Part shown: positions 1-6,738 of the stretch, piece by piece | Position numbering within the stretch: the stretch's first letter is position 1 | Layout of the letters: every line of letters begins with the position of its first letter | Assembly (NCBI RefSeq): GCF_000473065.1 | Contig: NZ_AXAZ01000063.1 | Coordinates: forward strand, 492 to 49,835 | From: Bradyrhizobium sp. WSM1743 | GTDB lineage: Bacteria > Pseudomonadota > Alphaproteobacteria > Rhizobiales > Xanthobacteraceae | Direction: 5' to 3' | DNA length: 49,344 nucleotides | Position numbers and translations under genes: made by a program | The notes under the pieces: model-generated | Databases searched by the model: none | The model's input: only the letters and a program-made list of their open reading frames with translations | Told to the model about the DNA's origin: nothing

Positions 1-209
1 GGGCTCACGGAGAGCAATCCGCCCTGCCTCAAGCTTTCGCGCCCGACGCTGCTGCGTCCACCGCAAGCCCGGCTCGCGACAATGACGACCACATGATCGC
101 CCCTCAAGGATGAGCCGGGATGGGCGCTACATACGACATTTCCGAATTTCGGTAAAGCGGAATATTTTTGCGCATTGGGATTGACAGAGGGCGATACAGG
201 CACGATGGC

Positions 210-298
210 GTAGCCCGGATGGAGCGAAAGCGTAATCCGGGACAGTGCGAGATGCCGGGCGAGCGGCCCCGGATTGCGCTTCGCTCCATCCGGGCTAC
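210..298. repeat. Long inverted repeat, REP/BIME-like, at the 3' end of the hydrolase gene
   Basis: Two arms of about 31 bases (210-240 and 268-298) are reverse complements with about two mismatches, separated by about 27 bases. Each arm begins GTAGCCCGGATGGAGCG, a type of palindrome widespread between genes in Bradyrhizobium relatives (family knowledge). The right arm contains the stop codon of the hydrolase gene, so the transcript would end in a strong hairpin. It is probably an mRNA-stabilising or terminating element. No second copy was seen in this window. Confidence 0.7.
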
Positions 299-1266
299 GG
301 GAGCTTCACTCCCCGCGACCGCACCGGCGTCCCATCCGCCATTGTCGTCACGCCCTTCCGCTCGACGATCATCCCGTAGGCTCGCGGCTGGCGGTGGACG
401 TCGAAATTGAAGGTGGTGCGCTTGTAGGAGTTGCAGAGATCGAGATCGCAGCGCGCCAGCGCGATCTCGTCGCCCTTGGTGGTGCAGGCCGCGATGATCT
501 CGCCGGAGGGCGCGATGATGCAGCTTCCGCCGATCTGATCGACTCCCTCCTCGATGCCGGCCTTGGCGACGCCGACCACGAAGGTACCGTTCTGATAGGC
601 GCCGGCCTGCATCACCAGATGATTGTGAAACAGCGAGAGATCGTCATGCTCGGGCGCGGGCGGATTGTGCACCGGCGTGTTGTAGCCGATCAGCACCATC
701 TCGACGCCCTGCAGGCCCATCACCCGATAGGTCTCGCTCCAGCGGCGGTCGTTGCAGATCGCCATGCCCATCACGCCCCCGAAGGCATCGACGACGCCGA
801 AGCCACTGCCCGGCTCGAAGTAGCGCTTCTCCAGATGCTGGAATTCGCGCCACGGCTCGTGCTCGGCATGGCCGGGCAGATGGACCTTGCGATATTTCAG
901 GATGATCACGCCGCTCTTGTCGACGAGAATGGACGTGTTGTAGCGCCTGACGACTCCGGCCTCGACCACGAGCTCGGCATAGCCGAGGCAAAAGCCGATC
1001 CCGAGCTCGCGCGCGAGATCGAACAATGCCTGTGTTTCAGGACCCGGCATCTCGCGCTCGAAGAAGCCGTCGATCTCGGCCTGGTCCTCGAGGTACCAGC
1101 GTGGAAAGAACGTGGTCAGCGCAAGCTCGGGATAGACGATCAGGTCGCAACCGCAAGCGCGCGCCTCGCGCATCAACGCCATCAGCCGCGCCACCACCTC
1201 GGGCCTGGTCTCGCTCCTTGCGATCGGGCCGAGCTGGCCGGCTGCGATGGTCACAAATCTCGCCAC
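295..1266 (-). CDS. N-carbamoyl-D-amino-acid hydrolase (nitrilase superfamily)
   Basis: Cytoplasmic amidase expected to hydrolyse N-carbamoyl-D-amino acids to the D-amino acid, CO2 and ammonia. The 323-residue protein shows the carbon-nitrogen hydrolase triad: Glu47 in YPELALTTFFP, Lys127 in KYRKVHLPG, and Cys171 in AICNDRRW. The segments GGYNTP-like 'IGYNTPVHNPP', 'MQAGAYQNG' and the C-terminal 'FDVHRQPRAYG' match the D-carbamoylase subfamily rather than generic nitrilases. The start is the GTG at 1266: it gives the usual N-terminus (ARFVTIAAGQ) and is preceded by AAGGA. The longer reading frame upstream has no family similarity. The gene stands alone here with no hydantoinase next to it, so the in vivo substrate is unknown. 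Confidence 0.88.
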   Translation of the reverse strand: MARFVTIAAGQLGPIARSETRPEVVARLMALMREARACGCDLIVYPELALTTFFPRWYLEDQAEIDGFFEREMPGPETQALFDLARELGIGFCLGYAELVVEAGVVRRYNTSILVDKSGVIILKYRKVHLPGHAEHEPWREFQHLEKRYFEPGSGFGVVDAFGGVMGMAICNDRRWSETYRVMGLQGVEMVLIGYNTPVHNPPAPEHDDLSLFHNHLVMQAGAYQNGTFVVGVAKAGIEEGVDQIGGSCIIAPSGEIIAACTTKGDEIALARCDLDLCNSYKRTTFNFDVHRQPRAYGMIVERKGVTTMADGTPVRSRGVKLP

Positions 1267-1499
1267 GGGTCTGTCCTTCGCTGTTGGACGTGCGCTCCCC
1301 GCGCCGTCGCGACCGCGTACATGCAGATTCCGCGCCTTTGACGCGCGCCACGCAAGAGCAAGCCAGCCTGTGCGACCCAATCGAGGAACTTTCGTTGCCA
1401 ATCTGCAACGGTTCCCCACCGTCTGAAGCCGGACAAAACAAACTCCCATTCCGGCCACGAACCGCTCTCACAAGGCCGTGAGACTACCAGGGGAAGACG

Positions 1500-1724
1500 A
1501 TGCGTGCACAACGCGTTTGGAAAGTGAATGGGGCCGCCAGCATCGGGCAGCTTCAAGCCAGATTGGACGATCTGAACAAGCGTCTCGGTCAGCTCGAAAA
1601 CCAGCATCCGGACAGCTGGAAGCTCGAAGAGCTGAGAGCGAGCGCGCTCAGCCTGTCGCGCGAGATCGACGACATCCGCTGCGCCGAGGCGACGGCGGCC
1701 TTGAGCGAGCTGTTGCGGAAGTAG
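1500..1724 (+). CDS. Small coiled-coil-like protein, function unknown
   Basis: A 74-residue protein that I do not recognise by family. It starts with ATG at 1500 behind a good ribosome site (AGGGGAAG, about 5 bases upstream). From residue 13 onward it is rich in Leu, Glu, Gln and Arg in heptad-like spacing (SIGQLQARLDDLNKRLGQLE, then LEELRASALSLSREIDDI), which suggests one or two amphipathic helices forming a coiled coil. There is no signal peptide or membrane segment. It reads away from the hydrolase gene and precedes two other small genes. Confidence 0.55.
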   Translation: MRAQRVWKVNGAASIGQLQARLDDLNKRLGQLENQHPDSWKLEELRASALSLSREIDDIRCAEATAALSELLRK

Positions 1725-1802
1725 TCAGGCCGCCGATTCGCATCGCGCGCAGGGAACCAAGCTCCACTCCGGCCATTTCCATGCAGAGCATGGAGCAAGA
1801 TC

Positions 1803-1916
1803 ATGAGCAGGCACCTGACGCGAGCCCATCTCGCACGCGGCGTGGCTGGCGCGGTATCCACGCTGGTCCTGTGCGCCGCGGCAGCCTTCACCATCGCGCG
1901 CCACTTTGCGTTATGA
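1803..1916 (+). CDS. Putative 37-residue single-span membrane peptide
   Basis: A short frame from ATG 1803 to TGA 1916 encodes 37 residues with a basic N-terminus (MSRHLTRAHLARG) and a hydrophobic stretch rich in Ala, Val and Leu that could form one membrane helix. A GGAG-type ribosome site lies about 6-9 bases upstream. No family is recognised. It could be a real small membrane protein or chance coding, so confidence is low. Confidence 0.3.
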   Translation: MSRHLTRAHLARGVAGAVSTLVLCAAAAFTIARHFAL

Positions 1917-1943
1917 AGAATTTGGCGCTGTGAGGGATTTCGC

Positions 1944-2270
1944 ATGATGTCCGACCCCGAGGAGTCGGTAAGGCTGCAAGGCTACGGCGAGATGACGTTG
2001 CGCACCGCCGTCGAGACGCTGATGCGGCTCGCACCGCGCGAACGATCCGAGGCCGCGGTCTTCCGCGTCCGTGATGACGTGCGCCTGGCGCAAAGCGAGA
2101 TCGCCGAGCTCGCATCACACTGGGGCATCGAGCCGGCGCCCCACGTGCGATCGCCGAGACTGGTCCCGGAGCAGCACTGGCCAGACATCATCCGCGGCAT
2201 GGTGCGCGAAGCGCCGCTGCCATCGCTGCTGGTGGCGTTTCTGGTGGGCGTGCTGGTGGCGCGGCGGTGA
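1944..2270 (+). CDS. Hypothetical protein with C-terminal membrane anchor
   Basis: A 108-residue protein, start at 1944 or the adjacent ATG at 1947, with GAGGGA upstream. The first 85 residues look soluble and charged (PEESVRLQGYGEMTLRTAVE, RSEAAVFRVRDDVRLAQSEI). The last 20 (LPSLLVAFLVGVLVARR) form a tail-anchor-like membrane helix. I do not recognise the family. Its stop overlaps the GTG start of the next frame (GTGA), so the two would be translationally coupled. Confidence 0.5.
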   Translation: MMSDPEESVRLQGYGEMTLRTAVETLMRLAPRERSEAAVFRVRDDVRLAQSEIAELASHWGIEPAPHVRSPRLVPEQHWPDIIRGMVREAPLPSLLVAFLVGVLVARR

Positions 2271-2584
2271 AGATCAGGACGCGCCAATCCGGACCGCAGA
2301 TCGAGCAGGCGGCTGCGAGGTCGATCGGCGGCATATTCCTCTTCACCAAGGATGATGATCTCGCCGATCCCCCGCCCGGCATCGCCGCGGTGCCCCGGGA
2401 CAACGTCGTGTTCGAAGCAGGCTACTTCATCGGGCTGAAGGGAAAGAACAACGTTCTCATCATCCGGGAGTCCGGATGCAAACTGCCCGCCGATCTCGGC
2501 GGCGACATCTACGCGGCGCTGCCCACGCAGGGAAACATCCAACCGATCGAGCGATCGTTGACGGCGTTCGTGGAGTCGATCTGA
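2267..2584 (+). pseudogene. C-terminal fragment of a TIR-like nucleotide-binding domain protein
   Basis: The 105-residue frame contains IFLFTKDDDLADPPPG followed by RDNVVFEAGYFIGLKGKNNV and ADLGGDIYAALP. This pattern is the second half of the TIR-like nucleotide-binding domain seen in Cap12-type and related bacterial effectors (PF10137, family knowledge). The expected first half of the domain, with the 'HGH/D' region and the helix before the FLFT strand, is absent. It starts with GTG inside the preceding gene's stop. I read it as a truncated remnant of a defence-type effector, although a short expressed protein cannot be excluded. Confidence 0.55.
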
Positions 2585-2830
2585 GCGGCCTCACGAGGAC
2601 CGAGCTTTTGCGGCGGCGCGACGTGCGTTGTGATAGCACCGCCACGCTGACGCGCCTTAGATTGATTGAGGCTGATCTCCGGACAAAGCCTGAGCCATGC
2701 CGCCGCGGCAAGCCGCCCTGCTCGGGCCAAATCGGCCGTGGACCCGCCCCGAAAATCGTTGCAAAAAGGCATCCTGAGGCGCTGGCGGCCGGTCTGCCAA
2801 GCCTCTGGAAAACGTCGACTTTTGGAAGAA
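2585..2830. other. Intergenic stretch, no feature seen
   Basis: Between the TIR-like fragment and the tRNA fragment I see no plausible coding frame with family similarity and no clear hairpin. Confidence 0.4.
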
Positions 2831-2883
2831 TGGTCGGAGTGGCAGGATTCGAACCTGCGACCCCCTGCGTCCCGAACGCAGTG
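2831..2883 (-). pseudogene. 3' fragment of tRNA-Pro (anticodon CGG), probable att site
   Basis: Read on the minus strand, this is the anticodon arm (CTGCG TTCGGGA CGCAG), variable region, T arm (GCAGG TTCGAAT CCTGC), 3' acceptor strand CACTCCG, discriminator A and an encoded CCA. The 5' half (acceptor 5' strand and D arm) is missing: sequence beyond 2884 has no tRNA character. A lone 3' tRNA fragment is the typical scar at the distal end of an integrative element that uses the tRNA 3' end as attachment site. The orientation places the element to the right of 2883. Confidence 0.75.
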
Positions 2884-3201
2884 AACATCTTCTAAGTGAT
2901 TGATTCCTTTTGTTGTCGTGGACGTTTCCGTCCCGTTTTGTTCACGGTCGTTTCACCCAATTCATTGCGATTTCGTTGCGGCGTTTCGACACGAGAGCGA
3001 AGGCTGCCGGCGGGTTCGCTACCGCGCTCGCGCTTACGACCGTCCTGACGTAAGCATCTGAAAATTTCGACAGCCGAGCAAATTAAAAGTTAGCCCCAAG
3101 TCGAAAACAATCAATGACTTGCCGGTCGCACCACCGGCCTTGTTCGGCCGAAAATGGGCATTCATCGCACGATCATGGCGCTTATTGCGCTGCGCCTACG
3201 A
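2884..3201. other. Non-coding stretch inside the putative island edge
   Basis: About 320 bases between the tRNA-Pro fragment and the first precursor gene, more AT-rich than the flanking chromosome. Short TTCGTTGCGG/TTTCGAC-like motifs occur, but I see no gene, tRNA or strong terminator. Confidence 0.35.
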
Positions 3202-3420
3202 TCAGATTGTCTTGTTGTATGAGCTGCCGGTCATGACCTGGGGCCAAAGGCCGCCCGACACATCATCCAGCGAGCTGTCGCCGAGCGCATCGGAGGTCGT
3301 CGAGATCTGGGACGCCTGAGTCTGCTGGAAAACGGTTTCCCGACCGGCTAGCCGCCCTGCGTGACAGTGTAGGCGCCTTGCAGCTTCGCCTGTTGAATTC
3401 GCGGCCTGCGTATTCGTCAT
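3202..3420 (-). CDS. RiPP precursor peptide 1, 'VSGG' leader, Trp-Pro core
   Basis: A 72-residue peptide from ATG 3420 (GGAGATTGAAA upstream). It ends in a leader motif SDALGDSSLDDVSGG, as in double-glycine leaders cut by C39 peptidases, followed by core LWPQVMTGSSYNKTI. It is the last of four tandem paralogues. Residues 12-33 (ARRLHCHAGRLAG, RETVFQQ) do not match the paralogues. The DNA there contains the GAAAACGGTTTC element (3328-3339) that lies upstream of the other copies, so this gene looks like a fusion of two units. The core matches precursor 2 in WP, a hydrophobic pair and GSS. Probably exported by the NHLM transporter encoded upstream. Confidence 0.7.
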   Translation of the reverse strand: MTNTQAANSTGEAARRLHCHAGRLAGRETVFQQTQASQISTTSDALGDSSLDDVSGGLWPQVMTGSSYNKTI

Positions 3421-3477
3421 TTTCAATCTCCAGGTTGATCAATGCCAATTGTCAATTCGATCGGGAACCGATGCAAG

Positions 3478-3666
3478 TCAAATGAATGAGGGGCTGCTGC
3501 CGTTCAATATGTACGGCCAACCGCCGCCCGACACCTGGTCCAGGGACTTGTCGCCCAGGGCATCCTTCTCTGACGTCGACGAGATATTGGTGTTCTGAGC
3601 GCCGTCCTTGGGGCTCTCGCCAGGTTCAGCCGGCGCCTTCGAATTCGCGTCCTGCCCGTTGCTCAT
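3478..3666 (-). CDS. RiPP precursor peptide 2, 'VSGG' leader, Trp-Pro core
   Basis: A 62-residue peptide starting at ATG 3666, the codon shared by all paralogues after GGAGATTGAAT; an in-frame TTG two codons earlier is less likely. The leader is hydrophilic (SNGQDANSKAPAEPGESPKD) and ends in KDALGDKSLDQVSGG. The predicted core is GWPYILNGSSPSFI. It has no cysteine, so lanthionine chemistry is not suggested. Epimerisation or another modification is possible given the neighbouring radical SAM enzyme. An upstream region of about 160 bases separates it from precursor 3 and carries its own conserved 12-bp element, which suggests individual promoters. Confidence 0.78.
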   Translation of the reverse strand: MSNGQDANSKAPAEPGESPKDGAQNTNISSTSEKDALGDKSLDQVSGGGWPYILNGSSPSFI

Positions 3667-3756
3667 ATTCAATCTCCACCTTCATCAATGCTGAACGGTT
3701 AACCCGACGCTGCAACCTTACGCTGAGGTCGCTTTCTGATCATTTCACGAGGCAGG

Positions 3757-3768
3757 GAAAACGGTTTC
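3757..3768 (-). promoter_or_regulatory. 12-bp element upstream of precursor 2
   Basis: GAAAACGGTTTC, an imperfect palindrome about 90 bases before the start of precursor 2. It is flanked here by perfect 7-base arms CGAGGCA (3748-3754) and TGCCTCG (3771-3777). The same element precedes precursors 3, 4 and 5. Its centred CG resembles LacI-family operators, but the binding protein is unknown. Confidence 0.5.
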
Positions 3769-3828
3769 GCTGCCTCGGCCTTTGTTTCGTCGGAAGTCTA
3801 AGCCGTCGTTGGCTCAGGTGCTTTTCGG

Positions 3829-4029
3829 TTAGCCCCCTCCGCCTGTGCAGGAGTAGCTGAAAGCCGCCGAAGTACTGAACGGCCAAGAGCCGCCAGATAC
3901 TTCGTCCAGCGAGCTGTCGCTCAGCGCATCGGGCGTCTTCGAGATCTGGGACGCCTGGTTCTGCGCGCCGTCCTTGCTCTCGCCAGGTCCGGCTTGCGCC
4001 GTCGAATTGGTGTCCTGCCCGTTGGTCAT
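3829..4029 (-). CDS. RiPP precursor peptide 3, 'VSGG' leader, Ser-rich core
   Basis: A 66-residue peptide from ATG 4029 with GGAGATTGAAT upstream. The leader (MTNGQDTNSTAQAGPGE, then QASQISKTPDALSDSSLDEV) ends in SGG. The core is SWPFSTSAAFSYSCTGGGG: it starts with the conserved x-Trp-Pro, is rich in Ser/Thr/aromatics, has the only cysteine among the four intact cores, and has a four-glycine tail. The sequence fits the general bacteriocin-type double-glycine signal, but I cannot place the core in a known RiPP class. The whole gene plus upstream region is a tandem duplicate of its neighbours. Confidence 0.78.
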   Translation of the reverse strand: MTNGQDTNSTAQAGPGESKDGAQNQASQISKTPDALSDSSLDEVSGGSWPFSTSAAFSYSCTGGGG

Positions 4030-4120
4030 ATTCAATCTCCACCTTCATGAATGTTGATCGGCTAAACCCGACGTTGAAACCGTACGCTCAGCTCATTTCG
4101 GGAACATTTCGAGAGGCACC

Positions 4121-4132
4121 GAAAATGGTTTC
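4121..4132 (-). promoter_or_regulatory. 12-bp element upstream of precursor 3
   Basis: GAAAATGGTTTC, one base different from the element before precursor 2, and at the same distance (about 91 bases) from the start codon. Confidence 0.45.
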
Positions 4133-4161
4133 GTAGCTGCACCTCTCGTCCTCTCTGCGCA

Positions 4162-4332
4162 CTAGCCTCCGTCGTTTCTGGCAGGCACGCGACCGCCCGA
4201 CACGTCGTCCAGGGAGCTGTCGCTGAGTGCATCCTTTTCAGACCTCGAGATTTGGGATGCTTGCTTGCGAGCGGCGTCCTTGCCGCTCTCGAGAGACTCG
4301 GCTTCCGAATTCGTGTCCTGCTTACCGGCCAT
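4162..4332 (-). CDS. RiPP precursor peptide 4, 'VSGG' leader, short core
   Basis: A 56-residue peptide from ATG 4332 to TAG 4162, with GGAGATTGAAT upstream. It starts MAGKQDTNSEAESLESGKDA, continues with QASQISRSEKDALSDSSLDD and VSGG, and ends with the core RVPARNDGG. The Trp of the Trp-Pro motif is replaced by Val, and the core is only nine residues. It is the first of the four tandem genes and lies about 130 bases downstream of the shared 18-bp palindrome at 4464, so it probably leads the precursor transcription unit. Confidence 0.72.
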   Translation of the reverse strand: MAGKQDTNSEAESLESGKDAARKQASQISRSEKDALSDSSLDDVSGGRVPARNDGG

Positions 4333-4398
4333 ATTCAATCTCCAATTTTTAATTTTTTCGAACTAAATTACAAGCTGAATCTGGAGCAAAGACCGTGG

Positions 4399-4410
4399 GA
4401 AAACGGTTTC
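4399..4410 (-). promoter_or_regulatory. 12-bp element upstream of precursor 4
   Basis: GAAAACGGTTTC, identical to the copy before precursor 2, 67 bases before the start codon and between it and the 18-bp palindrome. Confidence 0.45.
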
Positions 4411-4463
4411 GCGGCGTCCGTGCGCTACAGGGTAAAAGGTACCGCTGGATTCATTGGCGAGCG

Positions 4464-4481
4464 ATACGGCAGATGCCGTAT
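4464..4481. promoter_or_regulatory. Perfect 18-bp palindrome, putative response-regulator site (copy 1)
   Basis: ATACGGCAGATGCCGTAT is an 8-2-8 perfect inverted repeat. The same site, with one mismatch in the right arm, lies at 14442 and 15950, each time followed on the plus strand by TTCGT. All three copies sit upstream of minus-strand transcription units. The dyad size suits a LuxR/NarL-type dimer, and a NarL/FixJ regulator is encoded at 17927-18577. The link between the two is inference. Confidence 0.65.
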
Positions 4482-4884
4482 TTCGTCGTCGCTCACGGGG
4501 ACGTGTCGAAAGGCCCTGCCTTCGACCTCAGGATTTGGCGGCTTTCATCGCGACACGCAGCAACTATGGCTACTGAAGCTGTGACAGGAGTGACGGTAAG
4601 GACCGTTCAGGAAACCGGCAAAGCCATTGGAAGCGCGGCGAACGGATCTGATATCGACTCGGAATTGGCTGTTAGGCGAGATTCACTTCATGCGCCGATG
4701 TGGCGGGGAATCCCCACCCCGCCTGTGAACAGGCGAGCGCATATGGATTTGCTTGGTTCAACGAATTCGGTGTCCTCCCCGCGCAAGCGGGGCCGATCTT
4801 TATAGGCCCGCGTCGCGCTTGCTCCGACAACGCTGCGCGTTGCCGGAGCTTACTTGCCCGGGACGACGATGTCCTGCTTCGAGG
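4482..4884. other. Intergenic region between the Nif11 precursor and the tandem precursors
   Basis: This 400-base stretch separates the end of the Nif11-type gene from the promoter of precursor 4. I see no gene with recognisable similarity. It holds two small hairpins, GGGG-AAT-CCCC near 4706 and the stronger one listed at 4777. Confidence 0.4.
4777..4792 (-). terminator. Possible terminator after the Nif11-type gene
   Basis: CCCCGC-GCAA-GCGGGG is a GC-rich 6-bp stem with a tetraloop about 95 bases past the Nif11 stop on the minus strand. No run of T follows on that strand, so termination is uncertain. Confidence 0.3.
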
Positions 4885-5115
4885 TCAGATGCGAAGGCCG
4901 GCATAGGCACCGGAGGCGGCGTCGAGCGCCTCATCGCTGAGACTTCCCGATCGGTCGCCTGCGCTCAGATCTGCAATGTCCTCCTCAGTGAAATCGAAAC
5001 CTTTCGACTTCGCGAGGGCGATGATCCGCTGGGTGTCGCCGCTGCGAAGAATCGTGAGCGAGGCGCTGTCGTCACCCACGCTCGAAACAAAGTTGGTCCA
5101 TTGATCGATCTTCAT
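4885..5115 (-). CDS. Nif11-type RiPP precursor with a very short core
   Basis: A 76-residue peptide with the layout of a Nif11 leader: N-terminal MKIDQWTNFVSSV, a middle Leu-rich segment, 'RIIALAKSKGFDFTEEDIAD' (the AKSKGFDFT block is the family hallmark), and SGSLSDEALDAASGA at the leader end. Cutting after the Gly-Ala position leaves YAGLRI, only six residues, as the candidate core. Family precursors usually have much longer cores. Its ATG overlaps the stop of the radical SAM gene (ATGA) and has an AGGAGAGACG ribosome site, so the two are coupled. It is the most likely substrate of that enzyme, or alternatively a leader/carrier protein acting in trans. Confidence 0.75.
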   Translation of the reverse strand: MKIDQWTNFVSSVGDDSASLTILRSGDTQRIIALAKSKGFDFTEEDIADLSAGDRSGSLSDEALDAASGAYAGLRI

Positions 5116-6665
5116 CTCGTCTCTCCTACGTTGGTGGTCTCATCATTGGTCGGTGAAATCATAGCTCCGGCGTTGGCGCCGTCCCAAGGTCCTTCGTCCA
5201 GCACGCCGAGGCGGAATAATTCGTCCAGAGCGTCCACAACCGATTCTCGTGCAGCGCCATGCTGTTCGATGAGACTGATGAGCTTCTCCGCGCCATATTG
5301 GCCCGACTGAACCATCACTCCGAGCTTGGTCATGAGCGGCATCTCGCGTGTCGCCTCGAAACGCTGCCGCAAATGTGGGCCGATTAACGCGAACCCGCCT
5401 GGCGTCGGCTCAAAACGCAGACACGACTGAAAGCGCAGGAGGGGCAACTCGCTGACCTTCCTTGCCATGTGGCAATCCATCATTTCATTGACGATCCACT
5501 TCACGTCCTCGGGTGTCTCGAAACGTCTTTCGTCGTAGACGCGAAATCCGAGGGGCCACTGCTCGTGCGGCGCACATGGGCTCGCCAACTTGATCGTGCG
5601 TTCCACCAGGTTGAACATAAACCCGGTCTCGCAGGAGGGCGTATTCATCAGCGTGTCCGAACGGTACTTCCGATAAGTAGCCACGTTTTGCTGCGCCCGC
5701 CCGGCGAAAATCATCCCCTGCGCCCCGCTAGCCCCCTCGTTCCGGGGACTGACTGTCACCAGCAGCAGTTCTTCCGGCGAGAAAGCTGCGTGAATCTTTG
5801 AAAGCATTCCGAGGCTTAGCACCGAAAACCGCAGCCAGCGCGGCGGGGACACGGCGATCATTCGGCGTGTTCGCTCGATATCCCGCGTCGGCATGGCCGT
5901 ACTTGTATTCGGATGCTCGCCCATAATGCCGGCAAAATCAGCGGCGAAGAATTCGTAGTCCGGATTGTCGAACGGATCAGTGCCGCTGTAACAGATACTC
6001 GCTTGTGCAGCGGAACCGGCGACGTTTCGAATGACTTCGAGCATTCCACGCCAAAGCCGCGCGTTTGCCGATGTATAGCGAAAGACCTCTCCGAGCTTCG
6101 GCGGCGCTGACGAGCAGAACCAGCACCCGACTGAGCAGCCGCGCGACAGCTCGAAACTCGCCGGGATGTGCGGATTGGCGGCGACATTTACTCCGACTTC
6201 GAGGTTCAGCCGATGGATCTGTCGCTCGCGCCAGCGAACGAAGCGCATATCACGGGGAATGACGCCTGCAATCTTTTGATTGCGCCATGTCCTTAACGAC
6301 GCATTGAATGCAAGGTAGCGCGCAAAGATCGGCGGCGGATTTTCCTCACCCCTTTCGACATTGGCCGAGTCCCACACCGGTCGTACGATCTCGGGATCGG
6401 CCCGCAGTCCATAAGCCTCACCCAGGCGACGCGGATCCGCTGGATAAGCGGCCCTGAATTTCCGATCCGCGGCCCAACGTTCCTCGAACCGCTTGATGTC
6501 GCTGAACGCGATGACATCGCTCGGAGCTAGAGGCTGCAATCCGGCCCGCTTGAGTTTTTCGATCGCGCGCTCGACCGCGCGATCCTGCCCAAAAGAGTCC
6601 ATAGCACCCCATGTAGCCGGCATCGCCATTGCCTCTGCGGTCCGCCGGGGAGTCATTTGATCCAT
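5112..6665 (-). CDS. Radical SAM RiPP epimerase, PoyD-type
   Basis: A 517-residue cytoplasmic enzyme predicted to convert L- to D-residues in a precursor core. The radical SAM cluster motif is CxxxCxxC: Cys177, Cys181 and Cys184 in SRGCSVGCWFC. Further family signatures are TDPFDNPDYE (229-238), the RFSVLSLGMLSKIH block, and CxxGFMFNLVE...SPC, with Cys345 and Cys364 candidates for the hydrogen-donating cysteine (inference from characterised homologues). There is no SPASM-type Cys cluster. It is preceded by a small precursor-like gene (6739-6894) and overlaps the Nif11 precursor by 4 bases. The start at 6665 is the first ATG; a second, three codons on, is equally possible. Confidence 0.75.
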   Translation of the reverse strand: MDQMTPRRTAEAMAMPATWGAMDSFGQDRAVERAIEKLKRAGLQPLAPSDVIAFSDIKRFEERWAADRKFRAAYPADPRRLGEAYGLRADPEIVRPVWDSANVERGEENPPPIFARYLAFNASLRTWRNQKIAGVIPRDMRFVRWRERQIHRLNLEVGVNVAANPHIPASFELSRGCSVGCWFCSSAPPKLGEVFRYTSANARLWRGMLEVIRNVAGSAAQASICYSGTDPFDNPDYEFFAADFAGIMGEHPNTSTAMPTRDIERTRRMIAVSPPRWLRFSVLSLGMLSKIHAAFSPEELLLVTVSPRNEGASGAQGMIFAGRAQQNVATYRKYRSDTLMNTPSCETGFMFNLVERTIKLASPCAPHEQWPLGFRVYDERRFETPEDVKWIVNEMMDCHMARKVSELPLLRFQSCLRFEPTPGGFALIGPHLRQRFEATREMPLMTKLGVMVQSGQYGAEKLISLIEQHGAARESVVDALDELFRLGVLDEGPWDGANAGAMISPTNDETTNVGETR

Positions 6666-6738
6666 TTACCGCTGCTCGAATGAGTGACTGTGTCGCTATC
6701 GCTGGAGGCCGTTCCTCGGTCCGCCCCTCGACCACTGG

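Noticed and set aside
128..160. Half-similar site to the 18-bp palindrome (CATACGACATTTCCG)
   Set aside because: It shares only one half site, is not a dyad of the same form, and lies outside the peptide locus with no start codon nearby in a fitting orientation.
274..1341. Long plus-strand open frame opposite the carbamoylase gene
   Set aside because: It is the antisense of a well-supported nitrilase-family gene; the composition reflects high-GC codon bias.
4681..4800. CRISPR-like repeats near 4700-4800
   Set aside because: Only isolated short hairpins; no regularly spaced direct repeats.
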